Shown here piece by piece: positions 34,652 through 42,125 of a stretch of 58,275 nucleotides of DNA. Numbering within the stretch: the stretch's first letter is position 1; each line of letters starts with the position of its first letter. This stretch comes from an uncultured Lachnospiraceae bacterium. Its GTDB lineage: Bacteria > Bacillota > Clostridia > Lachnospirales > Lachnospiraceae. Both the position numbers and the translations under genes were made by a program. The notes beneath the pieces are model-generated. The model ran no database searches, was not told the DNA's origin, and saw only the letters and a program-made list of their open reading frames with translations. The DNA is taken from NCBI GenBank assembly GCA_902800325.1, contig CADCDW010000015.1:1-58275 (forward strand), read 5' to 3'.

Positions 34652-35851
34652 TTGTTTACTGATTTTTTATATGTACTTCGCGAGAAGGGATTAAATGTAT
34701 CGCTTACCGAGTGGATAACCTTTATGGAAGCCTTAGATAAGGGACTTGCTTATTCATCGCTTGAAGGGCTTTATAATCTCGGTCGGATGATACTTGTTAA
34801 AACTGAATCAGATTATGATAAGTTTGATATGGCATTTATGGAATATTTTAAAAATGTCCATATAGATATGGAGATGCCTCCGGAAATCATTATGAAATTC
34901 CTTGATAAAGGAGAAATGGACACATCAAAGCTTAATGCTGATATCTACAGCTATATACAAAAGCGTGATATGGCTGAAACCAAGAGAATGTACCGCGAGC
35001 GTGTTACCGAGCAAAATCAGGAGCATAATGGCGGAAATTACTGGATAGGTACAAGCGGCGGTTCAGCCTTTGGTCACAGCGGACGTAATCCCGGCGGACT
35101 TCGTATCGGCGGACATCCCGGTCAGCAGTCAGCCTTTCAGGTAATGGGAGAGCGTAAATATCAGGATTTCAGACATGATAAAACCCTTGATATAAGGCAG
35201 TTTCAGATGGCTTTCAGAAGATTAAGACAATTTTCCGCCAGGCTTGATGTAGCCAAAACCGAGCTTGACCTTGACAAAACCATAGATTCTACCTGCAATA
35301 ACGGTGGCTATCTTAAGCTTGAATTTGATAAACCACGTAAGAACTCCGTCAAGCTTTTACTTTTATTTGACTGCGGAGGAACCATGATGCCTTTTTCAGA
35401 ACTGTGTAATGATTTATTTCAGGCAGTTCACAAAGCAAATCATTTCAAAGACGTTAAAACCTATTATTTTCATAACTGTATCTACAGTAAGGTTTATAAG
35501 GACGCAGAATGTGAGATGGGAAACTGGGTTGATCTGGATTACCTTTTCAGACATACTGACAAGGATTACAAGGTTATAATTGTGGGTGATGCACAGATGG
35601 CACCTGAAGAATTATTTGACGTAAATGGCAATTATCGCGGACCTAATGACGGACGAAGCGGTTACGAATGGAATAAGCTTTTACGTGATAAGTATAAGAA
35701 AGCTATATGGCTTAATCCGAGATTTCATGGCAAGCTAAACGATCTTGCATGGATGGAATCAGAACGAACCTTAGCAGAGATTTATGATATGTATCCGCTT
35801 ACAATAGACGGGCTTAAAGCTGGAATAACCAAGCTTATGGCGCCGAGATAA
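34652..35851 (+). CDS. VWA-domain protein, MoxR partner (CoxE-like)
   Basis: A 399-residue protein. A helical N-terminal half (1-120) is followed by a Gly/His-rich linker (126-160; GTSGGSAFGHSG) and a C-terminal von Willebrand A domain. The metal-site motif normally DxSxS reads DCGGTMMPF (Asp240, Thr244), as in the DxGG(S/T)M variant of CoxE-like proteins. IIVGDAQMAPEEL supplies the later acidic loop. Translation starts at a TTG at 34652 ten bases after AGAGGAG; no in-frame ATG lies nearby. It probably works with the MoxR ATPase; the client is unknown. Confidence 0.88.
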   Translation: MFTDFLYVLREKGLNVSLTEWITFMEALDKGLAYSSLEGLYNLGRMILVKTESDYDKFDMAFMEYFKNVHIDMEMPPEIIMKFLDKGEMDTSKLNADIYSYIQKRDMAETKRMYRERVTEQNQEHNGGNYWIGTSGGSAFGHSGRNPGGLRIGGHPGQQSAFQVMGERKYQDFRHDKTLDIRQFQMAFRRLRQFSARLDVAKTELDLDKTIDSTCNNGGYLKLEFDKPRKNSVKLLLLFDCGGTMMPFSELCNDLFQAVHKANHFKDVKTYYFHNCIYSKVYKDAECEMGNWVDLDYLFRHTDKDYKVIIVGDAQMAPEELFDVNGNYRGPNDGRSGYEWNKLLRDKYKKAIWLNPRFHGKLNDLAWMESERTLAEIYDMYPLTIDGLKAGITKLMAPR

Positions 35852-35892
35852 ATTAAAGTAAACTATCTATATCTGTTATAACGAACTAACGT

Positions 35893-35916
35893 AAATTTAA
35901 TATAAATATTAAATTT
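35893..35916. other. AT-rich dyad upstream of the hipBA promoter
   Basis: AAATTTAATAT and ATATTAAATTT form an 11-bp perfect dyad with a two-base centre, ten bases before the -35. It may act as a weak terminator for the VWA gene or as an UP-like element for hipBA. Confidence 0.4.
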
Positions 35917-35925
35917 TAATTATTC

Positions 35926-36022
35926 TTGACATAGCCGTACGACCTAATTTATAATACAATTTATAAAATATAGGCGTACGACTATTTTTATTTCATTTGG
36001 TTTTAAATTTAGCCGTACAGCT
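35926..36022 (+). promoter_or_regulatory. hipBA promoter with three operator copies at 39-bp spacing
   Basis: -35 TTGACA (35926-35931) and -10 TATAAT (35950-35955) are separated by 18 bases. The palindrome TAGNCGTACGNCTA occurs around 35936-35941 (inside the spacer), 35975-35980 (just after the expected start) and, in a weaker form CGTACA, around 36014-36019 next to the ribosome site. Core-to-core spacing is exactly 39 bp twice. HipB-type antitoxins repress their own operons, so these are the likely HipB sites. Confidence 0.8.
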
Positions 36023-36038
36023 ATGTCAGGAGGAATAG

Positions 36039-36251
36039 ATGAAAATAAATGATACTAAATCTTTTGGAGATGTAATTATGAAAAGAAGGAAAAAGCTTGG
36101 ATATACACAAAAATATATTAGTGATGTAACCGGTATAAGTGCAAGCTTTATATCTGATTTGGAGAATGGTAAGTCCACTACCGAAATCGGTAAAGCTATA
36201 TATCTGGCTAACCTTCTGGGAATCGATGTAGTTTTAAATGAAAGAGGTTGA
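36039..36251 (+). CDS. hipB: HipB-like antitoxin / repressor
   Basis: A 70-residue XRE-family helix-turn-helix protein: FGDVIMKRRKKLGYTQKYIS, then GISASFISDLENGKSTTEIGK. It is almost only the DNA-binding domain, shorter than E. coli HipB. GTCAGGAGG lies seven bases before the ATG. It overlaps or abuts the HipA gene and is expected to neutralise that kinase and repress the operon through the three upstream palindromes. Confidence 0.88.
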   Translation: MKINDTKSFGDVIMKRRKKLGYTQKYISDVTGISASFISDLENGKSTTEIGKAIYLANLLGIDVVLNERG

Positions 36252-36258
36252 AAGATAT

Positions 36259-37509
36259 ATGATTAAGCTTAGTGTATATATAGAAATTGAAGGAAAACAA
36301 CGATTAGTCGGATATATAACCGGTGACTCATATATTGATTCATGCTTCCAATACAAAGAAAGTTATCTTGACTCCGAATACAGCATGCCAATATCAATAT
36401 CCTTGCCTTTAAAAAAAGATGCATTTTCAGCAGATGTTACCCGTATATTTTTTGAAGGCTTGTTACCTGAAGGTTTTTCAAGAAAAGCTGTAGCCAACTG
36501 GATAAAAACTGATGAAAATGATTATATTACAATTCTTTCTGTTCTTGGACGTGAATGTATCGGAGCCATAAAGGTTGTTTCAGATGAAAACAGCACTGAA
36601 TATGATACATACGAGAAACTTGATATGGACCAGGTTAAGGCATTAGCCAAGGAAGGGGCTACAAAATCAACCCAAATCCTGATGGAAACGCATTTATCTT
36701 TAACAGGTGCCTCCGGTAAGGTAGGCTTATATTATGATGCCAAAAACAAAGATTGGTATCTACCAAAGGGTGATGCACCCAGTACTCATATTATAAAGCA
36801 GAGTCATATACGTTTAAATGATATAGTCATCAATGATAAAAATCTTAGTTTAGATGTTCCTAAATCGTTTATTATAAACACTGGTTCTGATACGGATGAA
36901 TTACTTTATGCTACTGAAAGATATGACAGAACATTTATTCAAAATAAAAAAGCAAATAATCTTAAAGTTCCTAATCGTCTTCATCAGGAGGATTTTGCTC
37001 AGGCTATGGCAATACCTTCTAAAGACAAGTATGAAAAAAGCGATGAGGGATATTTAAAACGTATATTTAATCTGATACGCAATAATTGTAGTGATCCTAT
37101 AACTGATCAAAATAAACTATGGCAGATGATATGCTTTAATTATTTAATTGGTAATACTGATTGTCATATTAAAAATCTTTCATTATTGTATGATGATAAG
37201 CTACGTAAAATAAAACTTGCACCTGCTTATGATATAGTTAGTACAAGGGTTTATGGACTGACTAAGGATATGAGCTTCTTCATAGGTGGAGAGGTTGATA
37301 TTGATAAAATAAACAGAGAAAACTTTATAATTGCTGCAAAGGATATTGGCTTTACCAAGAAAAATGCTATGAATATTTTTGACAATTTAGCGGATTTGTT
37401 TGAAAATGCAATTAATAATGCTGCTAATGAACTGATTGACAGTGGCTTTAAATCTGCTGGAAAGCTAAAAGAAAAAATATTATTAACAGGTGGATATGCA
37501 AATATTTGA
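36259..37509 (+). CDS. hipA: HipA-family serine/threonine kinase toxin
   Basis: A 416-residue HipA. The N-subdomain begins IKLSVYIEIEGKQRLVGYI and includes FFEGLLPEG. The glycine-rich loop region is LSLTGASGKVGLYY, the catalytic loop IGNTDCHIKNLSLLYD (Asp and Asn of the kinase site present), and the metal motif LAPAYDIVS. In E. coli HipA phosphorylates GltX and induces dormancy. All catalytic motifs look intact. I chose the ATG at 36259 because HipA proteins start at this strand and AAAGAGG lies 11 bases ahead; an ATG at 36238 overlaps hipB. Confidence 0.92.
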   Translation: MIKLSVYIEIEGKQRLVGYITGDSYIDSCFQYKESYLDSEYSMPISISLPLKKDAFSADVTRIFFEGLLPEGFSRKAVANWIKTDENDYITILSVLGRECIGAIKVVSDENSTEYDTYEKLDMDQVKALAKEGATKSTQILMETHLSLTGASGKVGLYYDAKNKDWYLPKGDAPSTHIIKQSHIRLNDIVINDKNLSLDVPKSFIINTGSDTDELLYATERYDRTFIQNKKANNLKVPNRLHQEDFAQAMAIPSKDKYEKSDEGYLKRIFNLIRNNCSDPITDQNKLWQMICFNYLIGNTDCHIKNLSLLYDDKLRKIKLAPAYDIVSTRVYGLTKDMSFFIGGEVDIDKINRENFIIAAKDIGFTKKNAMNIFDNLADLFENAINNAANELIDSGFKSAGKLKEKILLTGGYANI

Positions 37510-37601
37510 TAAAGTTTATTATGGATATTAAAAAAAATCTCATTTAAGCAAACTATAATTAAGATAAACTCTCATAAATAAAAATATAGATTTATATAGA
37601 A

Positions 37602-37650
37602 AAAAATGATATAATTACTTTATCAAAAAACAGATAATTATATCATTTTT
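37602..37650 (+). terminator. Terminator after hipBA
   Basis: AAAAATGATATAATTA (37602-37617) pairs perfectly over 16 bp with 37635-37650, around a 17-base loop, and ends in T5. AT-rich but long. It separates hipBA from the next gene. Confidence 0.75.
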
Positions 37651-37675
37651 ATTTACTTAAAAGGGGGTCTTTATT

Positions 37676-38293
37676 ATGGGTAAAAAAACAGTCATAACTA
37701 TAGGAAGACAATTTGGAAGTAACGGACGTGAAATCGGAAGAAAACTTGCAGAAAAGCTGGGTTACACATTTTATGATAAGGAGCTCTTAAATGAAACCGC
37801 CAAAAAAAGCGGATTGAGCGAGAATTTACTTAAAAGCTTAGATGAAAAACCATCAAAGAGCTTTTTATATTCACTTGTAATGGATCCTTACAGTTATGGT
37901 TTTACAAGTACAGGTTATCATGCCAACTTAAATCAACAGGCATTTCAGGCAACCTATGATACAATTAAAAGCATCGCAGAAGAAGGACCTTGTGTATTTG
38001 TAGGAAGATGTGCCGATTATGCTTTAAGACATAATGAAAACCTTGTTCGATTGTTCATATTTGCACCTCTTGAAAAACGTATCGAAACAATAATGAATCG
38101 TTTTGATTTATCGGAAGATAAAGCAAGAAGTCAGATTATTAAAGAAGATAAAGGACGTGCTTCATATTATAATTATTATACATCAAAGAAATGGGCTTCT
38201 TTAGACAGCTATGATATATTCGTAAACAGCAGTCTTATGGATATAGATAAAACGGTTGATTATATTATAGATGTGATTAAATCGATGGATTAA
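37676..38293 (+). CDS. Cytidylate kinase-like family protein
   Basis: A 205-residue P-loop protein starting VITIGRQFGSNGREIGRKLAEKLG, the modified phosphate-binding loop of the cytidylate-kinase-like family. It continues with YDKELLNETAKKSGLS, CVFVGRCADYAL, RLFIFAPLEKRIE and the lid region KGRASYYNYYTSKKWAS. Members are common in Clostridia and their substrate is unknown; true CMP kinase is usually a different gene. AAAGGGGGT precedes the ATG. It stands alone after the hipBA terminator. Confidence 0.88.
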   Translation: MGKKTVITIGRQFGSNGREIGRKLAEKLGYTFYDKELLNETAKKSGLSENLLKSLDEKPSKSFLYSLVMDPYSYGFTSTGYHANLNQQAFQATYDTIKSIAEEGPCVFVGRCADYALRHNENLVRLFIFAPLEKRIETIMNRFDLSEDKARSQIIKEDKGRASYYNYYTSKKWASLDSYDIFVNSSLMDIDKTVDYIIDVIKSMD

Positions 38294-38410
38294 GGAGTAT
38301 ATTTTAATTCCTAATAAATCTAAAAAAAACAAATCCGAACATAATCATAAATTAATATTTCCTTATGTTTAAGTTATACTAATTATAATATAACAAAAGG
38401 TGGTGATAAT

Positions 38411-38749
38411 ATGGCAGATTTAGAAGTTGTAAAAAAAGATGTAGTGAAAAAAAGCATTGATTCTTTAGGAGATATAATTTTCAAAATTATACTTTTTGGT
38501 TCATATGCAAGAGGTGATTTTGAAGATGATTCAGATGTAGATATTATGTTTTTGTTAAATTGTCCGAGAGTTGATTTACCTAAATACAGAAAATGTCTTT
38601 CAACAGTATCAAGTGATGCAAGTTTGGAAAACAATGTAACTGTAACACTAATTGTGAATGATAAAGATACATTTTACAGCAAAATGAGTATCTTGCCATT
38701 TTACCAAAATGTTCAGAAAGACGGGGTGGTATTATATGAACAGCGCTGA
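38411..38749 (+). CDS. MNT-type minimal nucleotidyltransferase (antitoxin)
   Basis: A 112-residue nucleotidyltransferase. FGSYARGDFEDDSDVDIMF matches GS-x10-D-x-D with Gly30, Ser31, Asp42 and Asp44 in place. In characterised HEPN/MNT pairs the MNT protein inactivates the HEPN toxin by adding AMP to a tyrosine. GGTGGTGA lies just before the ATG. It overlaps the HEPN gene by 14 bases, so the two are made together. Confidence 0.88.
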   Translation: MADLEVVKKDVVKKSIDSLGDIIFKIILFGSYARGDFEDDSDVDIMFLLNCPRVDLPKYRKCLSTVSSDASLENNVTVTLIVNDKDTFYSKMSILPFYQNVQKDGVVLYEQR

Positions 38750-39155
38750 TGATGTTAATAATATAAATACTAAAAAAGATTTATCAAAATACCGTTTAGA
38801 AAAAGCAAAAAATTGTTTACAGGCTGCAAAAACATTATTGGAACATGAATTATATGAAGATGCAACAAATAGAGCATATTATTGTATTTTCCATTCAATT
38901 CGAAGCATACTAGCATTAGATGGTGTAGAATTTAAAAGACATTCAGGAAATGTTTCGTATTTCAGAGAAAAATATATAAAAACCGGAGTTTTTGACAAAT
39001 CTTTTTCAGAAATAATAGGAGACGCCTTGACAGTTAGAAGTGATAGCGATTACGGAGACTTTACTGTTATTTCCAAGCAAGACGTTACTGAACAGGTTTC
39101 TAACGCTGAATTGTTTTATGATACAATAAAAAAATATTTAATTAATATAGATTAA
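38736..39155 (+). CDS. HEPN-domain protein (toxin partner of MNT)
   Basis: A 139-residue all-helical HEPN protein of the COG1895 type: SKYRLEKAKNCLQAAKTLLE, then ATNRAYYCIFHSIRSIL and a C-terminal RSDSDYGDF. The usual RNase motif R-x4-6-H appears as Arg101-x4-Tyr106, so the His is missing, but a Tyr that could be modified is present. ATG at 38736 sits after GGGGTGG inside the MNT gene. The order is MNT then HEPN, with overlapping frames, typical of a toxin-antitoxin module. Confidence 0.85.
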   Translation: MNSADDVNNINTKKDLSKYRLEKAKNCLQAAKTLLEHELYEDATNRAYYCIFHSIRSILALDGVEFKRHSGNVSYFREKYIKTGVFDKSFSEIIGDALTVRSDSDYGDFTVISKQDVTEQVSNAELFYDTIKKYLINID

Positions 39156-39160
39156 ATATA

Positions 39161-39197
39161 GGGAATAATCTTAATTTATTTAAGAATATTCCCTTAT
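39161..39197. terminator. Terminator between the HEPN and recombinase genes
   Basis: GGGAATA/TATTCCC with inner TCTTAA/TTAAGA forms a stem of 13 bp interrupted by a single-base mismatch, around a five-base loop. It lies between convergent genes and could serve both. Confidence 0.7.
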
Positions 39198-39258
39198 AAT
39201 TTTAGTAATTATAAATTTGTTTACATAATATTATTATGGTAATATTTATAAAGATAAT

Positions 39259-40308
39259 TCAACTTTCCCTGAGAGTAACCTTATTCCTTGCACGGCGTTT
39301 GCGGTCATCATCCATATCAGCATAGTGCTTCCTGGTGGTATTTACGTCGCTATGGCCTAAAACATCGGCAACAAGGTAGATGTCGTCGGTTTCGCGGTAA
39401 AGATTGGTTCCGTAGGTGCTTCGAAGCTTATGTGGCGTAATATGCTTTAAAGGAACCGAAGACTGAGCGTATTTTTTAACCATATTTTCAACGGTACGAA
39501 CGCTGATTCGTTTTCTTTGAGAAGATAGAAAAAGAGCATTTTCGTGACCGGAAACAGCATCGATTTTCTTTCTTTCGTCAATATATACGCTAAGAGGCCC
39601 GGCAGCTTCATCACTAAAATAAACAAGAGCTTCCTTGCCACCTTTTCGGGTAACCTTTATGCACATATTCTTAAAATCAACATCATTTATGTTTAAACCT
39701 ACACATTCGGATATACGGATACCTGTACTTAACATAAGCGTTAAAAGCGCCAAATCGCGATTTTTAGCCTTACCATGATATTGTAATTGCTTATCGGTCA
39801 AATTAACGCCGTATTCGACAGTATCAAGGAAGTTTGCAACCTCATCATAGTCCATACGGGTGATTTGTTTATCTTTAAGACGCGGACGCTCGATTTTATT
39901 GATAGGATTGCCGGAAACCATGTCATTTTTATAAAAATAGGTATACATAACACTAAGAGAGCATAATTTACGCTTAATTGATGCTTTATCGTTAGTGTAA
40001 ATACGGCCGTTTTTAGAGTACTTTTGAAGATAATCCTCATAATCCTCAATGAAAATCGCATTTATGGACGAAAGAATATCCAAAGTAACATCCTTGGGCG
40101 AATTTAAAGGTGCGTCCGTATAAGCCTCAACAATATATTCAAAAAAGTTTTTTATGTCACGCGCATAACCAAGTCTGGTACGTGAGGATTTGCTTTGCTG
40201 GATTGAGCGAAAGAAATGACGCATATAATCCGGAAGCTCCTTGGATATATTTCTGATTAAATCTATATTTTGCATGTCGATTTGCTGTTGATATGTTAAT
40301 TCAGCCAT
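39259..40308 (-). CDS. Tyrosine recombinase / integrase (XerC/D-like)
   Basis: A 349-residue tyrosine recombinase. A SAM-like N-terminal DNA-binding domain covers about residues 20-130 and the catalytic domain about 165-345. The catalytic residues are visible: Arg in STGIRISECVGL, Lys in RKGGKEAL, His and Arg in HKLRSTYGT, His in LGHSDVNTT, and the nucleophile Tyr in KHYADM. AAGGAGGT precedes the ATG at 40308; in-frame ATGs upstream (40344) would lengthen it. It stands alone under a consensus promoter with no other phage or transposon gene beside it. Confidence 0.92.
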   Translation of the reverse strand: MAELTYQQQIDMQNIDLIRNISKELPDYMRHFFRSIQQSKSSRTRLGYARDIKNFFEYIVEAYTDAPLNSPKDVTLDILSSINAIFIEDYEDYLQKYSKNGRIYTNDKASIKRKLCSLSVMYTYFYKNDMVSGNPINKIERPRLKDKQITRMDYDEVANFLDTVEYGVNLTDKQLQYHGKAKNRDLALLTLMLSTGIRISECVGLNINDVDFKNMCIKVTRKGGKEALVYFSDEAAGPLSVYIDERKKIDAVSGHENALFLSSQRKRISVRTVENMVKKYAQSSVPLKHITPHKLRSTYGTNLYRETDDIYLVADVLGHSDVNTTRKHYADMDDDRKRRARNKVTLRES

Positions 40309-40340
40309 AAAGAGTACCTCCTTGGTTTTCATGCATATTT

Positions 40341-40394
40341 TCATGCAACAGCTCGTAAACAAGTTTGCTCACTACTTCGCATATTATCGTGCAT
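40341..40394 (-). CDS. Possible 17-residue leader peptide of the recombinase gene
   Basis: In the recombinase leader an ATG at 40394 opens a 17-codon frame (MHDNMRSSEQTCLRAVA) whose TGA overlaps an ATG (40344) that is in frame with the recombinase. The arrangement resembles a translationally coupled leader. Its ribosome site (GAAAAGAT) is weak, and I cannot show that it is translated. Confidence 0.35.
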   Translation of the reverse strand: MHDNMRSSEQTCLRAVA

Positions 40395-40399
40395 ATCTT

Positions 40400-40468
40400 T
40401 TCGTAAAACCTGAGTTTTGCGAATAATTGGATTACTTTTAATATACCATATTACACTCTTTCTGTCAA
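40400..40468 (-). promoter_or_regulatory. Recombinase promoter and dyad near the transcript start
   Basis: Reading the - strand, TTGACA (40468-40463), a 17-base spacer and TATATT (40445-40440) form a near-consensus promoter. Just past the expected start, TTCGCAAAAC and GTTTTACGAA (40423-40400) form a 10-bp dyad with one G-T pair and a four-base centre, a candidate operator or 5' hairpin. Confidence 0.8.
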
Positions 40469-40511
40469 GAAAAACCCGCATAAAATCTAACTTTTTTAGT
40501 GTTTTTAAATA

Positions 40512-40552
40512 AAAATACGCATAACACATTTATTCTTTTTTGTGTTATGCGT
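40512..40552 (-). terminator. Terminator of the long - strand operon
   Basis: ACGCATAACACA and TGTGTTATGCGT (40552-40541 and 40528-40517) form a 12-bp perfect stem, followed on the - strand by ATTTTTATTT. It ends transcription from the rluD-family gene before the recombinase promoter. Confidence 0.88.
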
Positions 40553-40585
40553 TGTGTAATCAAATTTATTTAAACGTCATGCAAA

Positions 40586-41506
40586 TTACTGGTCAAGAAC
40601 ATTTAAAACTTTTTTAAAATAATCCGGAAGTTCTGATTTAAATTCCATATATTCATTGGTTATCGGATGATTAAATCCAAGAACGCCGGCATGTAAAGTC
40701 TGTCCTTCAAGATTAAATTTTTTTGATTTAGGTCCATATACCAAATCTCCCAGTAACGGATGATTTATACTTGCCATATGAACCCTTATTTGATGTGTAC
40801 GTCCTGTTTCAAGTTTACATTCTATTAAGGACATATTTTCTTTCAAATTCTTAATTACGCGATAATGTGTAACGGCTCTCCTGCCTTTTGAATCTACAGC
40901 CATTTTCTTTCGATCATTTTTTGATCTTGCAATCGGTTTATCTATAGTTCCTTTTTCATCATTAAAGTGATTGTAGCAAATTGCTGTATAAATTCTATTA
41001 ATATCATGGACTTTAAACTTTTCAGCCATAACCTTATGTGATGTATCATTTTTACATACAAGCAAAAGTCCTGATGTATCCATATCTATTCTATGGACTA
41101 TACCCGGTCTCATAACGCCATTTATGGTTGATAAATCTTTACAATGATACATAAGTGCATTTACAAGCGTATCATCAAAATGCCCCGGTGCCGGATGAAC
41201 AACCATTCCCTTAGGTTTATCTACCACGATAATATCCTTATCTTCAAATACAATATTTAGTGGAATATCCTTAGGAACAATTTCTATTATTTCAGGCTCA
41301 GGTATGTCGATATCAATTATGTCATCAGCTTTAATCTTATAATTGGCCTTTACAGGCTTCAAATTGACAGTTATACAGCCGTTTTCAATCAATTTTTGAA
41401 TATATGCCCTTGAATAGTCATCAAGCTCGTCAGAAAGGAATTTATCTATTCTGATTCCAAAAAAATCATTATAATTTTCATCTGCAATAATTCTTAAATC
41501 TTCCAT
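40586..41506 (-). CDS. RluA/RluD-family pseudouridine synthase
   Basis: A 306-residue enzyme with an N-terminal S4 domain (residues 18-75; RIDKFLSDELDDYSRAYIQK) and a catalytic domain with the signature VHRIDMDTSGLLL, which holds the catalytic Asp. It also has GRTHQIRVHMA and the C-terminal LHAGVLGFNHP. It probably modifies 23S rRNA; RluD-type specificity is likely but cannot be proved here. It starts 6 bases after lspA, the common lspA-rluD arrangement. Confidence 0.94.
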   Translation of the reverse strand: MEDLRIIADENYNDFFGIRIDKFLSDELDDYSRAYIQKLIENGCITVNLKPVKANYKIKADDIIDIDIPEPEIIEIVPKDIPLNIVFEDKDIIVVDKPKGMVVHPAPGHFDDTLVNALMYHCKDLSTINGVMRPGIVHRIDMDTSGLLLVCKNDTSHKVMAEKFKVHDINRIYTAICYNHFNDEKGTIDKPIARSKNDRKKMAVDSKGRRAVTHYRVIKNLKENMSLIECKLETGRTHQIRVHMASINHPLLGDLVYGPKSKKFNLEGQTLHAGVLGFNHPITNEYMEFKSELPDYFKKVLNVLDQ

Positions 41507-41512
41507 TTTGAC

Positions 41513-42109
41513 CTAATCCTTGTCTGAGTCATCCGATATACCATCATCCATAGTTTCATTATCTTCCTCATCCATAAAAGCTTTTATATCGGATTCTATA
41601 TTACTTTTTTTCCCGATAATCTCATCAAAATCCTCTTCCTTATATTTAAAAATCATAAGAAAAAGAATTAAAAACATACTTACGGTTACATATATATCCG
41701 CAACGTTAAATACAGGAAAATCAATTAATTTAAAATCAAAAAAATCAACCACATAACCAAGCTTAAATCTGTCTATCATATTGCCGACTGCACCTGAAAT
41801 AAGGAATATAACGCAAGTTGTTAACATAATATATTTACGGTTATCAATTATGTTGTATAAAATCCAAAAACAACCTAAAATCACAAATACAGTAAGAATT
41901 AAAAAGAAAATCCTTTTCCCCTGCATCACTCCCCAGGCTGCTCCTTTATTTTGAATATATGTTATGGCAAATACATTTTTTAAAACTTCTTTTGATTCAT
42001 ATAGCATAAATTTACTTTTTATAATAAATTTTGTAAACTGATCCAATGAAGTAAGTAAAGCTATAATTATTATGGGAATTAGCATTATTTTAATATTTTT
42101 TTCTTTCAT
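41513..42109 (-). CDS. lspA: Lipoprotein signal peptidase (signal peptidase II)
   Basis: A 198-residue membrane protease with four membrane segments in residues 7-155. The two catalytic Asp motifs are SGAVGNMIDRFKLGYVVDFFDF and FPVFNVADIYVT. It removes signal peptides from prolipoproteins; the DUF3048 lipoprotein in this window is a likely substrate. Unusual is a C-terminal acidic tail of about 40 residues (from about 157, ending DDGISDDSDKD) beyond the normal end of LspA. Confidence 0.95.
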   Translation of the reverse strand: MKEKNIKIMLIPIIIIALLTSLDQFTKFIIKSKFMLYESKEVLKNVFAITYIQNKGAAWGVMQGKRIFFLILTVFVILGCFWILYNIIDNRKYIMLTTCVIFLISGAVGNMIDRFKLGYVVDFFDFKLIDFPVFNVADIYVTVSMFLILFLMIFKYKEEDFDEIIGKKSNIESDIKAFMDEEDNETMDDGISDDSDKD

Positions 42110-42125
42110 TTAAATATATCCTGTC

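Noticed and set aside
36238-36258. ATG at 36238 as the start of HipA.
   Set aside because: It lies inside hipB without its own ribosome site. The HipA fold starts at IKLSVYI, matching the ATG at 36259.
39259-40308. The recombinase as part of an integrated phage or conjugative element.
   Set aside because: No excisionase, phage, relaxase or transposase gene is nearby, and no att-type direct repeats or tRNA target were seen.
40341-40529. A 62-codon - strand frame covering the recombinase promoter.
   Set aside because: Most of it lies upstream of the promoter's start site; only the last 17 codons could be in the transcript, and these are listed separately.
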